A stretch of 9,423 nucleotides of DNA, taken from the NCBI GenBank assembly GCA_024280535.1, contig JAJRPY010000031.1:1-9423 (forward strand), written 5' to 3'. The stretch is from Gammaproteobacteria bacterium. GTDB lineage: Bacteria > Pseudomonadota > Gammaproteobacteria > PS1 > Pseudothioglobaceae. Position numbers and translations under genes: made by a program. The notes under the pieces were generated by a model, which ran no database searches, was not told the DNA's origin, and saw only the letters and a program-made list of their open reading frames with translations. Shown here one piece after another: positions 1 through 7,645 of this stretch (within the stretch, counting starts at the first letter, position 1; each line of letters opens with the position of its first letter).

Positions 1-1116
1 AAATTAAAAGAAGAGTTTGGCGATCGAGTTGAGTTTGTTACTTTCCATCAAAGTTTTAGTTATGAGGATTTTGTGGAAGGGTTAAAGGCAAAAACCGAGG
101 ATGGTAAATTGTCTTATGCGGTTGAAAATGGGGTTTTTAAAGAGATTTGTGAGAATGCGAAAATAAGTGGCAATACTTCAATAAAAAAATTAAATGTTGC
201 AATTGAAGAACTAAAAGAAGAGATTGAGGAAGCACCTTTAGAATTAGAAACTTTAAAACAGAAAAAACCATTTACTTTGGCTTACTGTGGCAATTCAGCG
301 TTTTATGCTAAGCCAAACGCAGGAAAAGTCGATATCCCTGTAACGATTGGTGCAATCATAGAATTATATAAAAATCCCGATATTAAAAATGGTGATAAAG
401 GCGTGTATCATCCAACTTATACTGCACCCGTTATTAAGTGTTTAAGAAAAAAATTTGATTTGCCCGATTATCAAGAAACTTCTGATAGGGGGCCCCATAT
501 TTTAATAATTGACGAAATCAATCGCGGTAATATTTCCCGAATTTTTGGCGAATTGATTACTTTGATTGAGCCAAGTAAACGAGCAGGGAAGGAAGAAACA
601 ATCAGCGTTAAATTACCTTATTCAAAAGAGGATTTTTCCGTGCCTGAAAACCTTTATATTATTGGCACGATGAACACTGCCGACCGCTCCTTAACTTTAA
701 TGGATACCGCACTTAGAAGGCGTTTTGATTTTGTAGAAATGTTGCCTAATGCTAAGTTGGTAAAAGGTAATTTTGAGGGGATTAAGGTTAAGAAAATACT
801 AGAAACCATCAACCAAAGAATTGAAATTTTATACGATAGAGAGCATTTAATCGGACATTCATTTTTAATGAATATTGATAAGTTGGAGCAATTAAAAAAT
901 GCCTTTAAAAATAAAATCTTACCTTTGTTAGAAGAATATTTTTACGAGGATTTTGCTAAGATAAATCTTGTTCTAGGTGGCGATAGTTTTTATAAAAAAG
1001 ATGATAAAACCTTAGGCGATATAACGCGTACGATTTATCAAAAACAAGATATTGATAAATTAGATGCAAAAGACTTTATTAACATTTATCAAAACACTGA
1101 AAACAATCCAGCATAA
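1..1116 (+). CDS. mcrB: McrB, GTPase/translocase subunit of a type IV restriction system (C-terminal part)
   Basis: This is the AAA+ motor of McrBC, which uses GTP to translocate on DNA carrying modified cytosine and drives cutting by McrC. The frame is open from base 1, so the 371 codons seen are the C-terminal part; the target-reading N-terminal domain and Walker A lie outside the window. Visible, numbered from base 1: a TFHQSFSYEDFVEG block at the left edge, typical of McrB; Walker B as IIDEINRG with D171-E172; MNTADRS at residues 224-230, the element linked to GTP rather than ATP preference in E. coli McrB; and an arginine-rich LRRRFDF block at 238-244. An in-frame GTG at base 73 is not the real start, because the conserved block begins before it. 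The stop overlaps the mcrC ATG by one base (TAATG), which indicates translational coupling. Family assignment is secure; the modification recognised cannot be judged. Confidence 0.95.
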   Translation, partial: KLKEEFGDRVEFVTFHQSFSYEDFVEGLKAKTEDGKLSYAVENGVFKEICENAKISGNTSIKKLNVAIEELKEEIEEAPLELETLKQKKPFTLAYCGNSAFYAKPNAGKVDIPVTIGAIIELYKNPDIKNGDKGVYHPTYTAPVIKCLRKKFDLPDYQETSDRGPHILIIDEINRGNISRIFGELITLIEPSKRAGKEETISVKLPYSKEDFSVPENLYIIGTMNTADRSLTLMDTALRRRFDFVEMLPNAKLVKGNFEGIKVKKILETINQRIEILYDREHLIGHSFLMNIDKLEQLKNAFKNKILPLLEEYFYEDFAKINLVLGGDSFYKKDDKTLGDITRTIYQKQDIDKLDAKDFINIYQNTENNPA

Positions 1117-2360
1117 TGCAATCTTTAGTGATTCGTGAATTTGGAGAAATCCATAAAAGCGATAAGAATCAGCAACCATGCGTTGATAAAATTTGTTTAA
1201 AGACTAGTGCCTTTTTAGAGTTAGAAAAATTGGCAGAATCGGATGATAAAAACTATCGTTTTTTAAAATTTAAAAAGTCTAATGTTCTAAAAGTGCAGAA
1301 TTTTGTCGGCGTGATTAGTACAAAAGATGGCACGCAGATTGAGATTTTGCCGAAAATTAGCGAAGATGGCAATGCCGACAAAAGCCGTAAAACCTTGGCA
1401 AACATGCTAAAGGTGGTGCATAATTTGCCATTTATTCAAACCACAAAAGCAGATTTACAACTCAAAAACCAGCCATTGCCCGAACTGTTAATTGGCTGGT
1501 TTTTGGCGTGCGTGGATACCATTGTCAAGCAAGGCATTCGCAGAGATTATGAGCGAGTTGCCGAGCATGAGCAATTTTTAAAAGGGCAGTTGCAAACGCA
1601 TAAACAACTAAATGAGCCGCCGCACAAACAGCATTTATTCCATATTGAATATGATGTTTTTTCGCCCAATCGGGCAGAAAATCGCCTGATTCATTTGGCG
1701 TTGTTGCAGGTTGTCAAATGGAGTAAGGACAATGGCAACCAAAAACAAGCAAAACATTATTTACACCTCTTTGATCAAGTGCCATTATCAAAAAATTATA
1801 AAAACGATTTTAACAAGTGGTCAAACGCCCGAGATATGCAGTATTATCAGGGTGTTTTGCCGTGGTTAAAATTGATTTTGAACCAGCAAAGTCCATACAC
1901 TTTAAAAGATAAAAATGCCGGCATTTCGTTTCTAATCCCAATGGAAAAATTATTTGAACAATATGTGGCAAAAATTTTGGCAAAAAATCTGCCAAATGGC
2001 TATCAATTAAAAGAACAAATTGCCAGTAAATATCTAGCAAACGAGCCAAAATCGTTTTTATTAAAGCCTGATATAGCAATTTATGAAGGCGAGCAATTAA
2101 AGGTTATTCTGGATACCAAATGGAAATTGATTAACCAAAATCAAGAAGACAACAAAAAAGGCATCAGCCAAAGTGACATGTATCAACTCTTTGCTTATGG
2201 TAAAAAATACGGCGTTAAAAAAGTAGTGTTAATTTATCCACAGCATGATAATTTTAAGGAAGAATTTGCGTTTAAATTTGATGATGACTTATGCCTAGGC
2301 GTCCAACCTTTTGAACTTAATAATGATAAAATAGACAATTTTGAGTCCTGCCTGGTGTGA
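1116..2360 (+). CDS. mcrC: McrC, PD-(D/E)xK nuclease subunit of the McrBC system
   Basis: McrC binds the McrB hexamer, stimulates its GTPase and supplies the endonuclease. The 414-residue protein is in the usual range and looks complete. The N-terminal half (about 1-300) is the McrB-interacting and structural part; FVGVIS..DGT.IEILPKI near residues 63-81 is typical of the family. The nuclease core is C-terminal: D319 in LKPDIAIY, then D333-T334-K335 in ILDTKWK, giving the D...DxK catalytic pattern, followed by YQLFAYG at 356-362, a conserved McrC segment. The ATG shares its A with the mcrB stop, and no good Shine-Dalgarno is visible, so it probably depends on mcrB translation. The stop in turn overlaps the argS start (TGATG). 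All catalytic residues seem intact, so the system should be active if McrB is whole. Confidence 0.95.
   Translation: MQSLVIREFGEIHKSDKNQQPCVDKICLKTSAFLELEKLAESDDKNYRFLKFKKSNVLKVQNFVGVISTKDGTQIEILPKISEDGNADKSRKTLANMLKVVHNLPFIQTTKADLQLKNQPLPELLIGWFLACVDTIVKQGIRRDYERVAEHEQFLKGQLQTHKQLNEPPHKQHLFHIEYDVFSPNRAENRLIHLALLQVVKWSKDNGNQKQAKHYLHLFDQVPLSKNYKNDFNKWSNARDMQYYQGVLPWLKLILNQQSPYTLKDKNAGISFLIPMEKLFEQYVAKILAKNLPNGYQLKEQIASKYLANEPKSFLLKPDIAIYEGEQLKVILDTKWKLINQNQEDNKKGISQSDMYQLFAYGKKYGVKKVVLIYPQHDNFKEEFAFKFDDDLCLGVQPFELNNDKIDNFESCLV
2324..2332 (+). promoter_or_regulatory. Candidate extended -10 promoter for argS inside the mcrC 3' end
   Basis: TG-A-TAAAAT matches an extended -10 element (five of six at the hexamer) with no good -35. 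It lies 27 bases before the argS ATG. An alternative reading uses TTGAAC at 2311-2316 and GACAAT at 2334-2339 with a 17-base spacer. Either would let an essential gene be transcribed independently of mcrBC. The region is AT-rich, so chance matches are likely. Confidence 0.3.
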
Positions 2361-4057
2361 TGAAACAAACATTACAAACATTATTAAAACAAGCGTTAGA
2401 CGCTTTGCAAGCGCAGGACATACTGAAAAGCGTGCCTGACAATATCCGCATTGACCATTCCAAAGACAAAACTCAAGGCGACTTTGCCAGCAATATTGCC
2501 ATGGTATTATCAAAGCAAGCCAACTGTTCGCCGCGGGTATTGGCACAGCAGATTGTTGCCCATTTTCCAGAGTCTGCCGAGGTAGAAAAAATTGAGATTG
2601 CAGGGCCGGGGTTTATTAATTTCTTTATAGCGCAGCATTCAAGCGTTGCCGTGATTGAGCAGATTGTTCAGCAGGGCAATGAGTATGGCTTATCAACTGT
2701 GGGGGCAGGGCAGCGTGTTTTGTTAGAATTTGTTTCTGCCAATCCGACAGGGCCTTTGCACGTAGGCCATGGGCGCGGTGCGGCGTATGGTGCCACGGTT
2801 GCTAATTTGTTGCGCGCGGTGGGCTTTGAAGTCGATAATGAATATTATGTGAATGACGCTGGACGGCAGATGGATATTTTGGCGACCTCGGTGTATTTGC
2901 GCTATTGCGAAGTGGCTATTTTTCCTGATAATGCTTACAAGGGTGATTATATTATCGATATTGCCCAGCAAATTACCGATGTGGAGAAACACGATATTTC
3001 TATAGGCGTTTGTAAAGATGAAAAAGACGGTGGCGACAAAGAAAAGCATATTGATGGCTTGATTGCTAATTGTAAACAGGCATTGGGTGCAAAATACCAG
3101 CAAATTTATACACTGGCAATTGAGACGATTTTGGGCGGTATTAAGGCAGATTTGGCGGATTTTGGCGTCGAGTATCAGCAGTGGTTTTCAGAGCAGTCTT
3201 TGGTGGACAGTGGCTTGAGCGAGAAAACCCTAACCCAATTGCAAGCCGCCAATCATATTTATGAAAAAGACGGCGCGCTATGGTTTAAAACCACAGAATT
3301 TGGCGATGATTTAGATCGTGTGGTGGTGAGGGAAAACGGCATGCACACTTATTTTGCCTCAGACATTGCCTATCATCTTGAAAAATTTGAACGCGGTTAT
3401 GACAAAATTATTAATATTTGGGGCTCAGATCATCACGGTTATATTGCTAGAGTCAAGGCCAGTATTAGCGCACTGGGGCAAGATGCCAACAAGTTGGAGA
3501 TTTTGTTGGTACAATTTGCCAACCTATATCGACATGGCAAACAGATACCCATGTCCACCAGAAGTGGATCGTTTGTCAGGCTTGAAGAATTGCGCCAAGA
3601 AGTGGGCAACGATGCGGCGCGTTTTTTCTACATAATACGCAAATCTGAACAGCACATGGATTTTGACCTAGATTTGGCCAAATCAAAAAGCAACGAAAAC
3701 CCCGTATTCTACATTCAATATGCCCACGCCCGCATTTGTTCCGTGCTGGAAAAGGCACAAGACAGCGGCTCAGTTGATTTGAGCCTGCTAAACAATCAAT
3801 ACGAGCAAACCCTCATCAAACAGCTCAATCGTTACCTCGACAAGGTTAAAAACGCTGCCCTAAATTACGAGCCACACCTACTGGCATATTATCTGCGCGA
3901 TTTGGCCGGCGATTTTCACAGTTATTACAACAATTGCGATTTCCTAATCGACGACAAAACCCTACAAGCCTCCCGCCTACAACTGATTATTGCCACCAGG
4001 CAAATATTTCGCAATGGATTGGGTTTATTAGGTGTATCTGCACCTGATGAAATGTAA
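2360..4057 (+). CDS. argS: Arginyl-tRNA synthetase
   Basis: This cytoplasmic class I synthetase joins arginine to tRNA-Arg and is essential. At 565 residues it has the length of bacterial ArgRS. Domains in order: N-terminal tRNA-binding Add1 domain (about 1-100, with [10 protein letters not shown]); Rossmann catalytic core with [15 protein letters not shown], where the HIGH motif is H134-V-G-H137; WGSDHHGY in the core; MSTRSG at 398-403 in place of a canonical KMSK, as is common in ArgRS; and an alpha-helical anticodon-binding DALR domain ending in [15 protein letters not shown] chose the ATG at 2360, which overlaps the mcrC stop; an in-frame GTG directly before it is possible but less likely. 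The gene is visibly richer in G+C than the neighbouring defence genes, as expected for resident chromosome. In Pseudomonas argS is followed by a SPOR-domain gene; here a defence ATPase follows nine bases later. Confidence 0.98.
   Translation: MKQTLQTLLKQALDALQAQDILKSVPDNIRIDHSKDKTQGDFASNIAMVLSKQANCSPRVLAQQIVAHFPESAEVEKIEIAGPGFINFFIAQHSSVAVIEQIVQQGNEYGLSTVGAGQRVLLEFVSANPTGPLHVGHGRGAAYGATVANLLRAVGFEVDNEYYVNDAGRQMDILATSVYLRYCEVAIFPDNAYKGDYIIDIAQQITDVEKHDISIGVCKDEKDGGDKEKHIDGLIANCKQALGAKYQQIYTLAIETILGGIKADLADFGVEYQQWFSEQSLVDSGLSEKTLTQLQAANHIYEKDGALWFKTTEFGDDLDRVVVRENGMHTYFASDIAYHLEKFERGYDKIINIWGSDHHGYIARVKASISALGQDANKLEILLVQFANLYRHGKQIPMSTRSGSFVRLEELRQEVGNDAARFFYIIRKSEQHMDFDLDLAKSKSNENPVFYIQYAHARICSVLEKAQDSGSVDLSLLNNQYEQTLIKQLNRYLDKVKNAALNYEPHLLAYYLRDLAGDFHSYYNNCDFLIDDKTLQASRLQLIIATRQIFRNGLGLLGVSAPDEM
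4024..4051 (+). other. Stem-loop spanning the end of argS
   Basis: The RNA can form a 12-pair stem (three G-U pairs) closing a four-base AUCU loop at 4036-4039. Its core is AGGTG at 4030-4034 pairing with CACCT at 4041-4045. It ends just before the argS stop and 15 bases before the next start codon. No U-tract follows, so it is not a standard intrinsic terminator. It could partly block read-through, protect the argS mRNA end or affect initiation of the downstream ATPase gene. It may also be a chance result of coding sequence. Confidence 0.35.
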
Positions 4058-4066
4058 AATCAGATA

Positions 4067-5167
4067 ATGGATAATTTATCACATATTAAAATTGAAGGCT
4101 TTAAGTCTATTAAAAAATTGGATTTAGAGATGAAGCCCATTAATGTTTTGATTGGGGCAAATGGGTCGGGTAAGAGTAATTTTGTGTCGGTTTTTAGGTT
4201 GTTGGAAAATATATACAATAAAAGATTACAAAAGTATTTAATTAATGGTGGTGGTGCAGATGGTTTTCTGCATTTTGGGCGTAAAACTACGGAACAAATT
4301 TCAATACAGGTAACACTTAATAGAAACGAATATCATGTGGTTCTATCAAAAAATGATGAAAAAGACACACTAGTCATTACTGATAGTGCCAGTTTCTTTT
4401 CAATGACTTTAAACACTGATTACAACCCATCAATCAGCTATGATTCTTTTGAAAGTAGTATCTCAGATTCAACAAAGCCAATAGTTGAGTATTCAAGAGG
4501 ATATCTAACACAATGTAAACTGTATCATTTTCATGACACCTCGCCGACTGCCAAGTTTAAAGCTTATCAAAATATTAGCGCAAATAAATATTTGTCAAGT
4601 TTTGCGGAAAATCTAGCGCCATTTTTATACAGATTAAAAAAAGATTTTAAAGAGGATTATCAAAATATAGTTCAGGCCATTCAAACAGTTGCGCCTTATT
4701 TTCAAGATTTTGATTTTAATATTGAAGGTGAAAACATACTTTTACGCTGGCAACATACAGAGGATTTAAGCAATTTAGGGTTTTCAGCACAAACTTTATC
4801 CGATGGCACAGCGCGTTTTATTTGCATGGCAACGCTATTTTTACAGCCCAAAGCATTACGCCCAGTAACCATTGTTTTGGATGAGCCAGAGATTGGATTG
4901 CACCCAGATGCCATTACCGTATTATCAGAAATTATTAAAGCAGTGGCAAATGGCGATGACGGCGCACAAGTTATTATTTCTACCCAATCGGTTACGCTGG
5001 CCAATTGTTTTGAGCCTGATGATTTTATTATTGTGGATTACGAAAATGGCGTGTCTAAATTTGCACGATTTGGCAAAGATAAACAAGAAGAATTAAAACA
5101 ATGGTTAGAAAACTATCAAATGGGTACAACTTGGGAAGAAAACCTAATTGGTGGAATGCCAAAATGA
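4067..5167 (+). CDS. AAA_21-family (ABC/SMC-like) ATPase, partner of the DUF4276 protein
   Basis: This is a soluble ATPase of the OLD/RecF-like group, most likely the sensor or regulatory half of a two-gene defence module. The 366-residue protein looks complete. It begins with a typical IKIEGFKSIKKLDL strand pair; Walker A is GANGSGKS at 30-37; an ABC-signature-like LSDGT lies at 244-248; Walker B is VLDEPEIGLHP with D272-E273; and IISTQS near 303-308 has glutamine (Q307) where many relatives carry the switch histidine. The C-terminal tail, with TTWEENLIGGMPK, is the type found in ATPases encoded beside DUF4276 genes. The start is the first ATG after argS; no clear ribosome-binding site precedes it. 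The last codons overlap the DUF4276 start (ATGA), implying coupled synthesis and a likely complex. Family is clear; the trigger it senses is unknown. Confidence 0.88.
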   Translation: MDNLSHIKIEGFKSIKKLDLEMKPINVLIGANGSGKSNFVSVFRLLENIYNKRLQKYLINGGGADGFLHFGRKTTEQISIQVTLNRNEYHVVLSKNDEKDTLVITDSASFFSMTLNTDYNPSISYDSFESSISDSTKPIVEYSRGYLTQCKLYHFHDTSPTAKFKAYQNISANKYLSSFAENLAPFLYRLKKDFKEDYQNIVQAIQTVAPYFQDFDFNIEGENILLRWQHTEDLSNLGFSAQTLSDGTARFICMATLFLQPKALRPVTIVLDEPEIGLHPDAITVLSEIIKAVANGDDGAQVIISTQSVTLANCFEPDDFIIVDYENGVSKFARFGKDKQEELKQWLENYQMGTTWEENLIGGMPK

Positions 5168-5748
5168 GCAGAATAATAATTTCGGTTGAGGGGTTGTCAG
5201 AGAAAATTTTTGTTGAAAAAGTTCTTGTTCAGCATCTATCAGATTTTGGTGTATATGCTAGCGTACATGATATGAAAGGTAATATAAGCCTGGATAGAAT
5301 TGGTGATAAGTTAGATAAATTGATTGATAATTATGATTATGTAACGACTTTGTATGATTTTTATGGATTTAAAAAAATAGCAAGTAATGAAACAAAGTTG
5401 AGTTTAGAGACAAAAATTACAAATGAAATTAAAGAGAGTCAAAGAGATAAAATTATTCCTTATATTCAAATGTATGAATTTGAAGCCTTGCTTTTTAGTG
5501 ATGCTAAAAAAATGGCAGCCGGGCTAAATACTAAGCAAGGCTGGATTGATAAAGTTTTAAGGAAATTTTCAGATATAGAAAAAATCAACAATTCCAAAGC
5601 AACTGCACCTTCAAAAAGAATACAAAAAGAATGCCAGTATCGTAAAACCTCTCAGGCACCAGAAATTTTAAAAAATATTGGCTTGAAAGAAATTAGAGCA
5701 AAATGCAAAGGTTTTGACGCTTGGCTAACACAGTTAGAAAATCTTTAA
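5164..5748 (+). CDS. DUF4276-family protein, TOPRIM-like putative nuclease partner of the ATPase
   Basis: This 194-residue protein is of the DUF4276 family, which is commonly encoded directly after an AAA_21 ATPase and is related in fold to the TOPRIM domains of OLD nucleases. Visible features: ISVEGLSEKIFVE at residues 6-18, where E9 and E13 match the VEG.tE pattern; LYDFYGF at 64-69, with D65 as the likely metal-binding acid; MYEFEALLFSD at 103-113; and TAPSKRI at 147-153. I chose the ATG at 5164 because it overlaps the ATPase stop (ATGA) and sits at the first beta strand; the in-frame ATG at 5101 would add 21 residues read from the ATPase tail. GGTGG about ten bases upstream may serve as a weak ribosome-binding site. 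The gene is very AT-rich. Enzymatic activity is inferred from the family fold and not shown here. Confidence 0.85.
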   Translation: MSRIIISVEGLSEKIFVEKVLVQHLSDFGVYASVHDMKGNISLDRIGDKLDKLIDNYDYVTTLYDFYGFKKIASNETKLSLETKITNEIKESQRDKIIPYIQMYEFEALLFSDAKKMAAGLNTKQGWIDKVLRKFSDIEKINNSKATAPSKRIQKECQYRKTSQAPEILKNIGLKEIRAKCKGFDAWLTQLENL

Positions 5749-5784
5749 AAAACGAGCGCTTAATATTAGTTGATGGATAATAAT

Positions 5785-5803
5785 ATAAATAAACTTTATT
5801 TAT
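5785..5803. repeat. Perfect 9-bp AT-only palindrome upstream of the ATPase gene
   Basis: ATAAATAAA at 5785-5793 and TTTATTTAT at 5795-5803 are exact reverse complements around a single C. The right arm runs into the first T of the TTGACA promoter hexamer. It could act as an UP-like element or as an operator; it is not a terminator, since no U-tract follows. In AT-rich DNA some such symmetry is expected by chance. Confidence 0.5.
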
Positions 5804-5831
5804 TGACAAAATATGTCATAATACGCATTTT
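5803..5831 (+). promoter_or_regulatory. Candidate sigma70-type promoter for the rloA-rloB-like pair
   Basis: A consensus TTGACA -35 box lies at 5803-5808. With a 17-base spacer the -10 position is CATTTT at 5826-5831, a three-of-six match; CATAAT at 5817-5822 fits the -10 consensus better but is too close to the -35. The gap 5749-5850 is the only substantial intergenic space in the window, which supports a promoter here. Transcription would begin about 12-20 bases before the ATG at 5851, leaving a very short leader without a Shine-Dalgarno. Confidence 0.5.
5804..5818. promoter_or_regulatory. Operator-like inverted repeat overlapping the -35 box
   Basis: TGACA at 5804-5808 and TGTCA at 5814-5818 form a 5-bp inverted repeat with a five-base centre. 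It lies across the -35 and spacer, where repressor binding would block polymerase. No regulator gene is visible in the window, so the binding protein, if any, would be encoded elsewhere or be one of the module's own proteins. Confidence 0.3.
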
Positions 5832-5850
5832 ATTTTGTATTTAAACTAAA

Positions 5851-7053
5851 ATGCTTTTAGAATTTAGTGTTAGCAATTTTCGCTCAATCAAACAAAAACA
5901 AACCCTTAGCTTGCTCAAAAGTAAACTAAAAAGTGATGCGCTAGAGGGCAACTATTCAACCATTACCCTATCGACTGGAAAAACCCTTGAGGTGCTAAAT
6001 AGTGCGGTGATTTATGGGGCGAATGCGAGTGGTAAGTCTAATTTGCTTTCGGCATTGGCAACCATGATGAATACTATTATTAATTCATTTAACTATAAAA
6101 AAAATGAAGCGATTCCACGTATGGAATTATTTGCATTTGGACAAGATAGTGATGTTGCGGAGTTTGAGATTGATTTTGTAAATAATCAAGGTGTGCGTTT
6201 TGTCTATGGGTTTTCAGCAACAAGTGAAAAAATTGTTGATGAATGGCTCTATCAATATCCAAAAGGCAGTCCACAAAATCTAATTGATAGACAAAATACT
6301 AATGAATGGGGGGCAATGAATGCCCTAAAAGGTAGTAAAAAATTACTTAAAGATAGTACAAAAGAGGTGTCGCTTTTCTCATCAACCTCATTTCAATTTA
6401 ATCATAAATTATTGTCAAGTGTTTTCTTGGATATTTTGATAAATATTAGCGGAGTAAGAGAAAATCCCGATATGAGGTTTACGATTGATAAAATTGAAAA
6501 CAATAAAAAACAAATGGTGTTAGATTTTTTACAAAATGCAGATATTGGTATTAAAGATATTATTATTGAAAAAATAGAAGTTAATAATAATGAATCAGAA
6601 ATAGAAGGAATGTCTCAAAAGACAAGGCATGCAAGGATGGCAGTTTTTATGATTCATGATGATGGAGTCCAGTTTAAATTAGATCAAGAGTCATCTGGAA
6701 CAAGAAAACTGTTTAAGTTAATTGGTGTTTGGCTAGAGATCTTAGAAAAAGGTTATACGTTGGTGGTAGATGAATTACAAAACAGCCTACATCCAAAACT
6801 TGTAGAATATTTAGTAAAAATGTTCCATAATCCAGCAATCAATACAAATGGCGCACAGCTTATTTTTGTTACCCATGAAACCTCGCTACTTGATCAGGAG
6901 ACTTTTCGCCGTGATCAAATATGGTTTTGTGAAAAACAGAATAATGCGACAGAATTATTTTCTTTGGCTGATTTTAAAGTTAGAAAAGGTGTGGATAATT
7001 TAGAAAAATCTTACTTATCGGGTCGTTATGGCGCCGTGCCATATTTAAAATAA
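5851..7053 (+). CDS. rloA: AAA_15-type ATPase, RloA-like, partner of RloB
   Basis: This 400-residue ABC/RecF-like ATPase is of the type annotated as ATP/GTP-phosphatase or AAA_15, the usual first gene of an RloAB-like pair. It starts with MLLEFSVSNFRSIK, the family's characteristic opening. Walker A is GANASGKS at 56-63; the signature-like ESSGT lies at 280-284; Walker B is VVDELQNSLHP with D307-E308; and FVTHETSLLD carries switch residue H342. The stretch between Walker A and the signature is the variable arm or sensor region. Q309-N310 follow the catalytic acids where many relatives have D plus another residue, a modest variation. The ATG follows the only sizeable intergenic promoter region; no Shine-Dalgarno is evident. 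Middle parts are extremely AT-rich, 10 G+C in 60 bases at 6541-6600, suggesting horizontal gain. By family it probably controls the nuclease-like partner encoded one base downstream; the trigger is unknown. Confidence 0.87.
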   Translation: MLLEFSVSNFRSIKQKQTLSLLKSKLKSDALEGNYSTITLSTGKTLEVLNSAVIYGANASGKSNLLSALATMMNTIINSFNYKKNEAIPRMELFAFGQDSDVAEFEIDFVNNQGVRFVYGFSATSEKIVDEWLYQYPKGSPQNLIDRQNTNEWGAMNALKGSKKLLKDSTKEVSLFSSTSFQFNHKLLSSVFLDILINISGVRENPDMRFTIDKIENNKKQMVLDFLQNADIGIKDIIIEKIEVNNNESEIEGMSQKTRHARMAVFMIHDDGVQFKLDQESSGTRKLFKLIGVWLEILEKGYTLVVDELQNSLHPKLVEYLVKMFHNPAINTNGAQLIFVTHETSLLDQETFRRDQIWFCEKQNNATELFSLADFKVRKGVDNLEKSYLSGRYGAVPYLK

Positions 7054-7054
7054 T

Positions 7055-7645
7055 ATGGCAAAACACAAGGCCAAGGCCAGATACTCTCCTAGGAAAACAG
7101 CGACACGACAACCTTATGATTATGTGTTAATTGTGGTTGAGGGCAAAACAGAGATTAATTATTTCCAAAGTCTAATTAATAGTCTTAAACTTTCAACTGC
7201 CAATATAGAGGTTTTGGATATTAAGCAAAATACACCAGATAGTTTGTTTACAGAGGCTAAAAAACTGTATAACAAGGCTAAAAAAGAGGGCAATCCATAC
7301 GATAAAGTGTATTGTATTTTTGACAAAGATGGCCATGCAAAATACCAAGAAACAAAACATCATATCGACCAAGCCACACCCAAAAACATCTATTATTACG
7401 CATTTTCGGAGCCGTGTTTTGAATATTGGCTATTGTTACATTATGTCAATACCACCAAGCCATTTGCCAAGTTTAAGGATCTTAAAAGAGATAAAAATTT
7501 TAAATGTCATTTTCCAGATTATAAAAAGTCAGATAATATTTTTGAGACATTAAAAGATAAAATATCAAGCGCTTGTAGTCATGCAAAAAACAATCCACAT
7601 ACAAATATTGATAAGTTGGTACAATATTTGCAACAGATCAAGTAA
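7055..7645 (+). CDS. rloB: RloB-family protein, TOPRIM-like putative effector
   Basis: RloB-family proteins were named for R-linked ORFs in Campylobacter type I restriction loci; they are encoded next to an AAA ATPase and resemble TOPRIM nucleases. The 196-residue protein has a basic N-terminal tail (many K/R in 1-20), then LIVVEGKTEINYF at 25-37 with E29 and E33, YCIFDKDGH at 86-94 with D90 and D92, and SEPCFEYWLLLHY at 118-130. These three blocks define the family, and the acidic residues are the expected metal ligands, so it appears intact. The gene starts one base after the ATPase stop (TAATATG) with no visible ribosome-binding site, so translation is likely coupled and the two proteins probably act together. 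Its stop touches the next gene's ATG. Nuclease function is inferred from the fold family, and the substrate (DNA or RNA) cannot be told. Confidence 0.88.
   Translation: MAKHKAKARYSPRKTATRQPYDYVLIVVEGKTEINYFQSLINSLKLSTANIEVLDIKQNTPDSLFTEAKKLYNKAKKEGNPYDKVYCIFDKDGHAKYQETKHHIDQATPKNIYYYAFSEPCFEYWLLLHYVNTTKPFAKFKDLKRDKNFKCHFPDYKKSDNIFETLKDKISSACSHAKNNPHTNIDKLVQYLQQIK
7617..7625 (+). promoter_or_regulatory. Candidate extended -10 promoter for the helicase gene
   Basis: TG-G-TACAAT within the rloB 3' end is a five-of-six -10 hexamer with the extended TG, 20 bases before the helicase ATG. No good -35 is present at the usual distance. It could give the repair-type helicase transcription independent of the defence pair. 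Evidence is consensus match only. Confidence 0.3.

Noticed and set aside
73..75. GTG as the start of the first gene
   Set aside because: Conserved McrB sequence (TFHQSF...) precedes it in frame and the frame is open to base 1, so the gene starts outside the window.
2357..2359. GTG as the argS start
   Set aside because: The adjacent ATG at 2360 is the better codon and forms the usual TGATG overlap.
1810..3103. Reverse-strand ORFs within mcrC and argS
   Set aside because: They mirror well-supported genes, show no recognisable motifs and have no promoter or ribosome-binding context.
3354..3635. Forward ORF in another frame inside argS
   Set aside because: It overlaps the ArgRS catalytic core, whose frame carries clear motifs throughout; its own product resembles nothing.
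3990..4003. Small hairpin TTGCC/GGCAA in argS
   Set aside because: The stem has only five pairs, lies within coding sequence and has no U-tract after it.
5101..5163. Upstream ATG that would extend the DUF4276 protein by 21 residues
   Set aside because: The extension is only the ATPase coding sequence read in another frame; the family's first beta strand begins at the ATG at 5164, which has the typical ATGA overlap.
5773..5844. A 23-codon ORF with a hydrophobic product in the intergenic gap
   Set aside because: It lies across the promoter and both inverted repeats, has no ribosome-binding site, and such an ORF is easily found by chance in AT-rich DNA.
5851..7645. Calling the second pair PARIS (AriA/AriB)
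   Set aside because: AriB belongs to DUF4435, whereas the partner here has the RloB blocks VEGKTE..YF, FDKD and PCFEYWLLLH. The relation is one of shared logic, not the same family.
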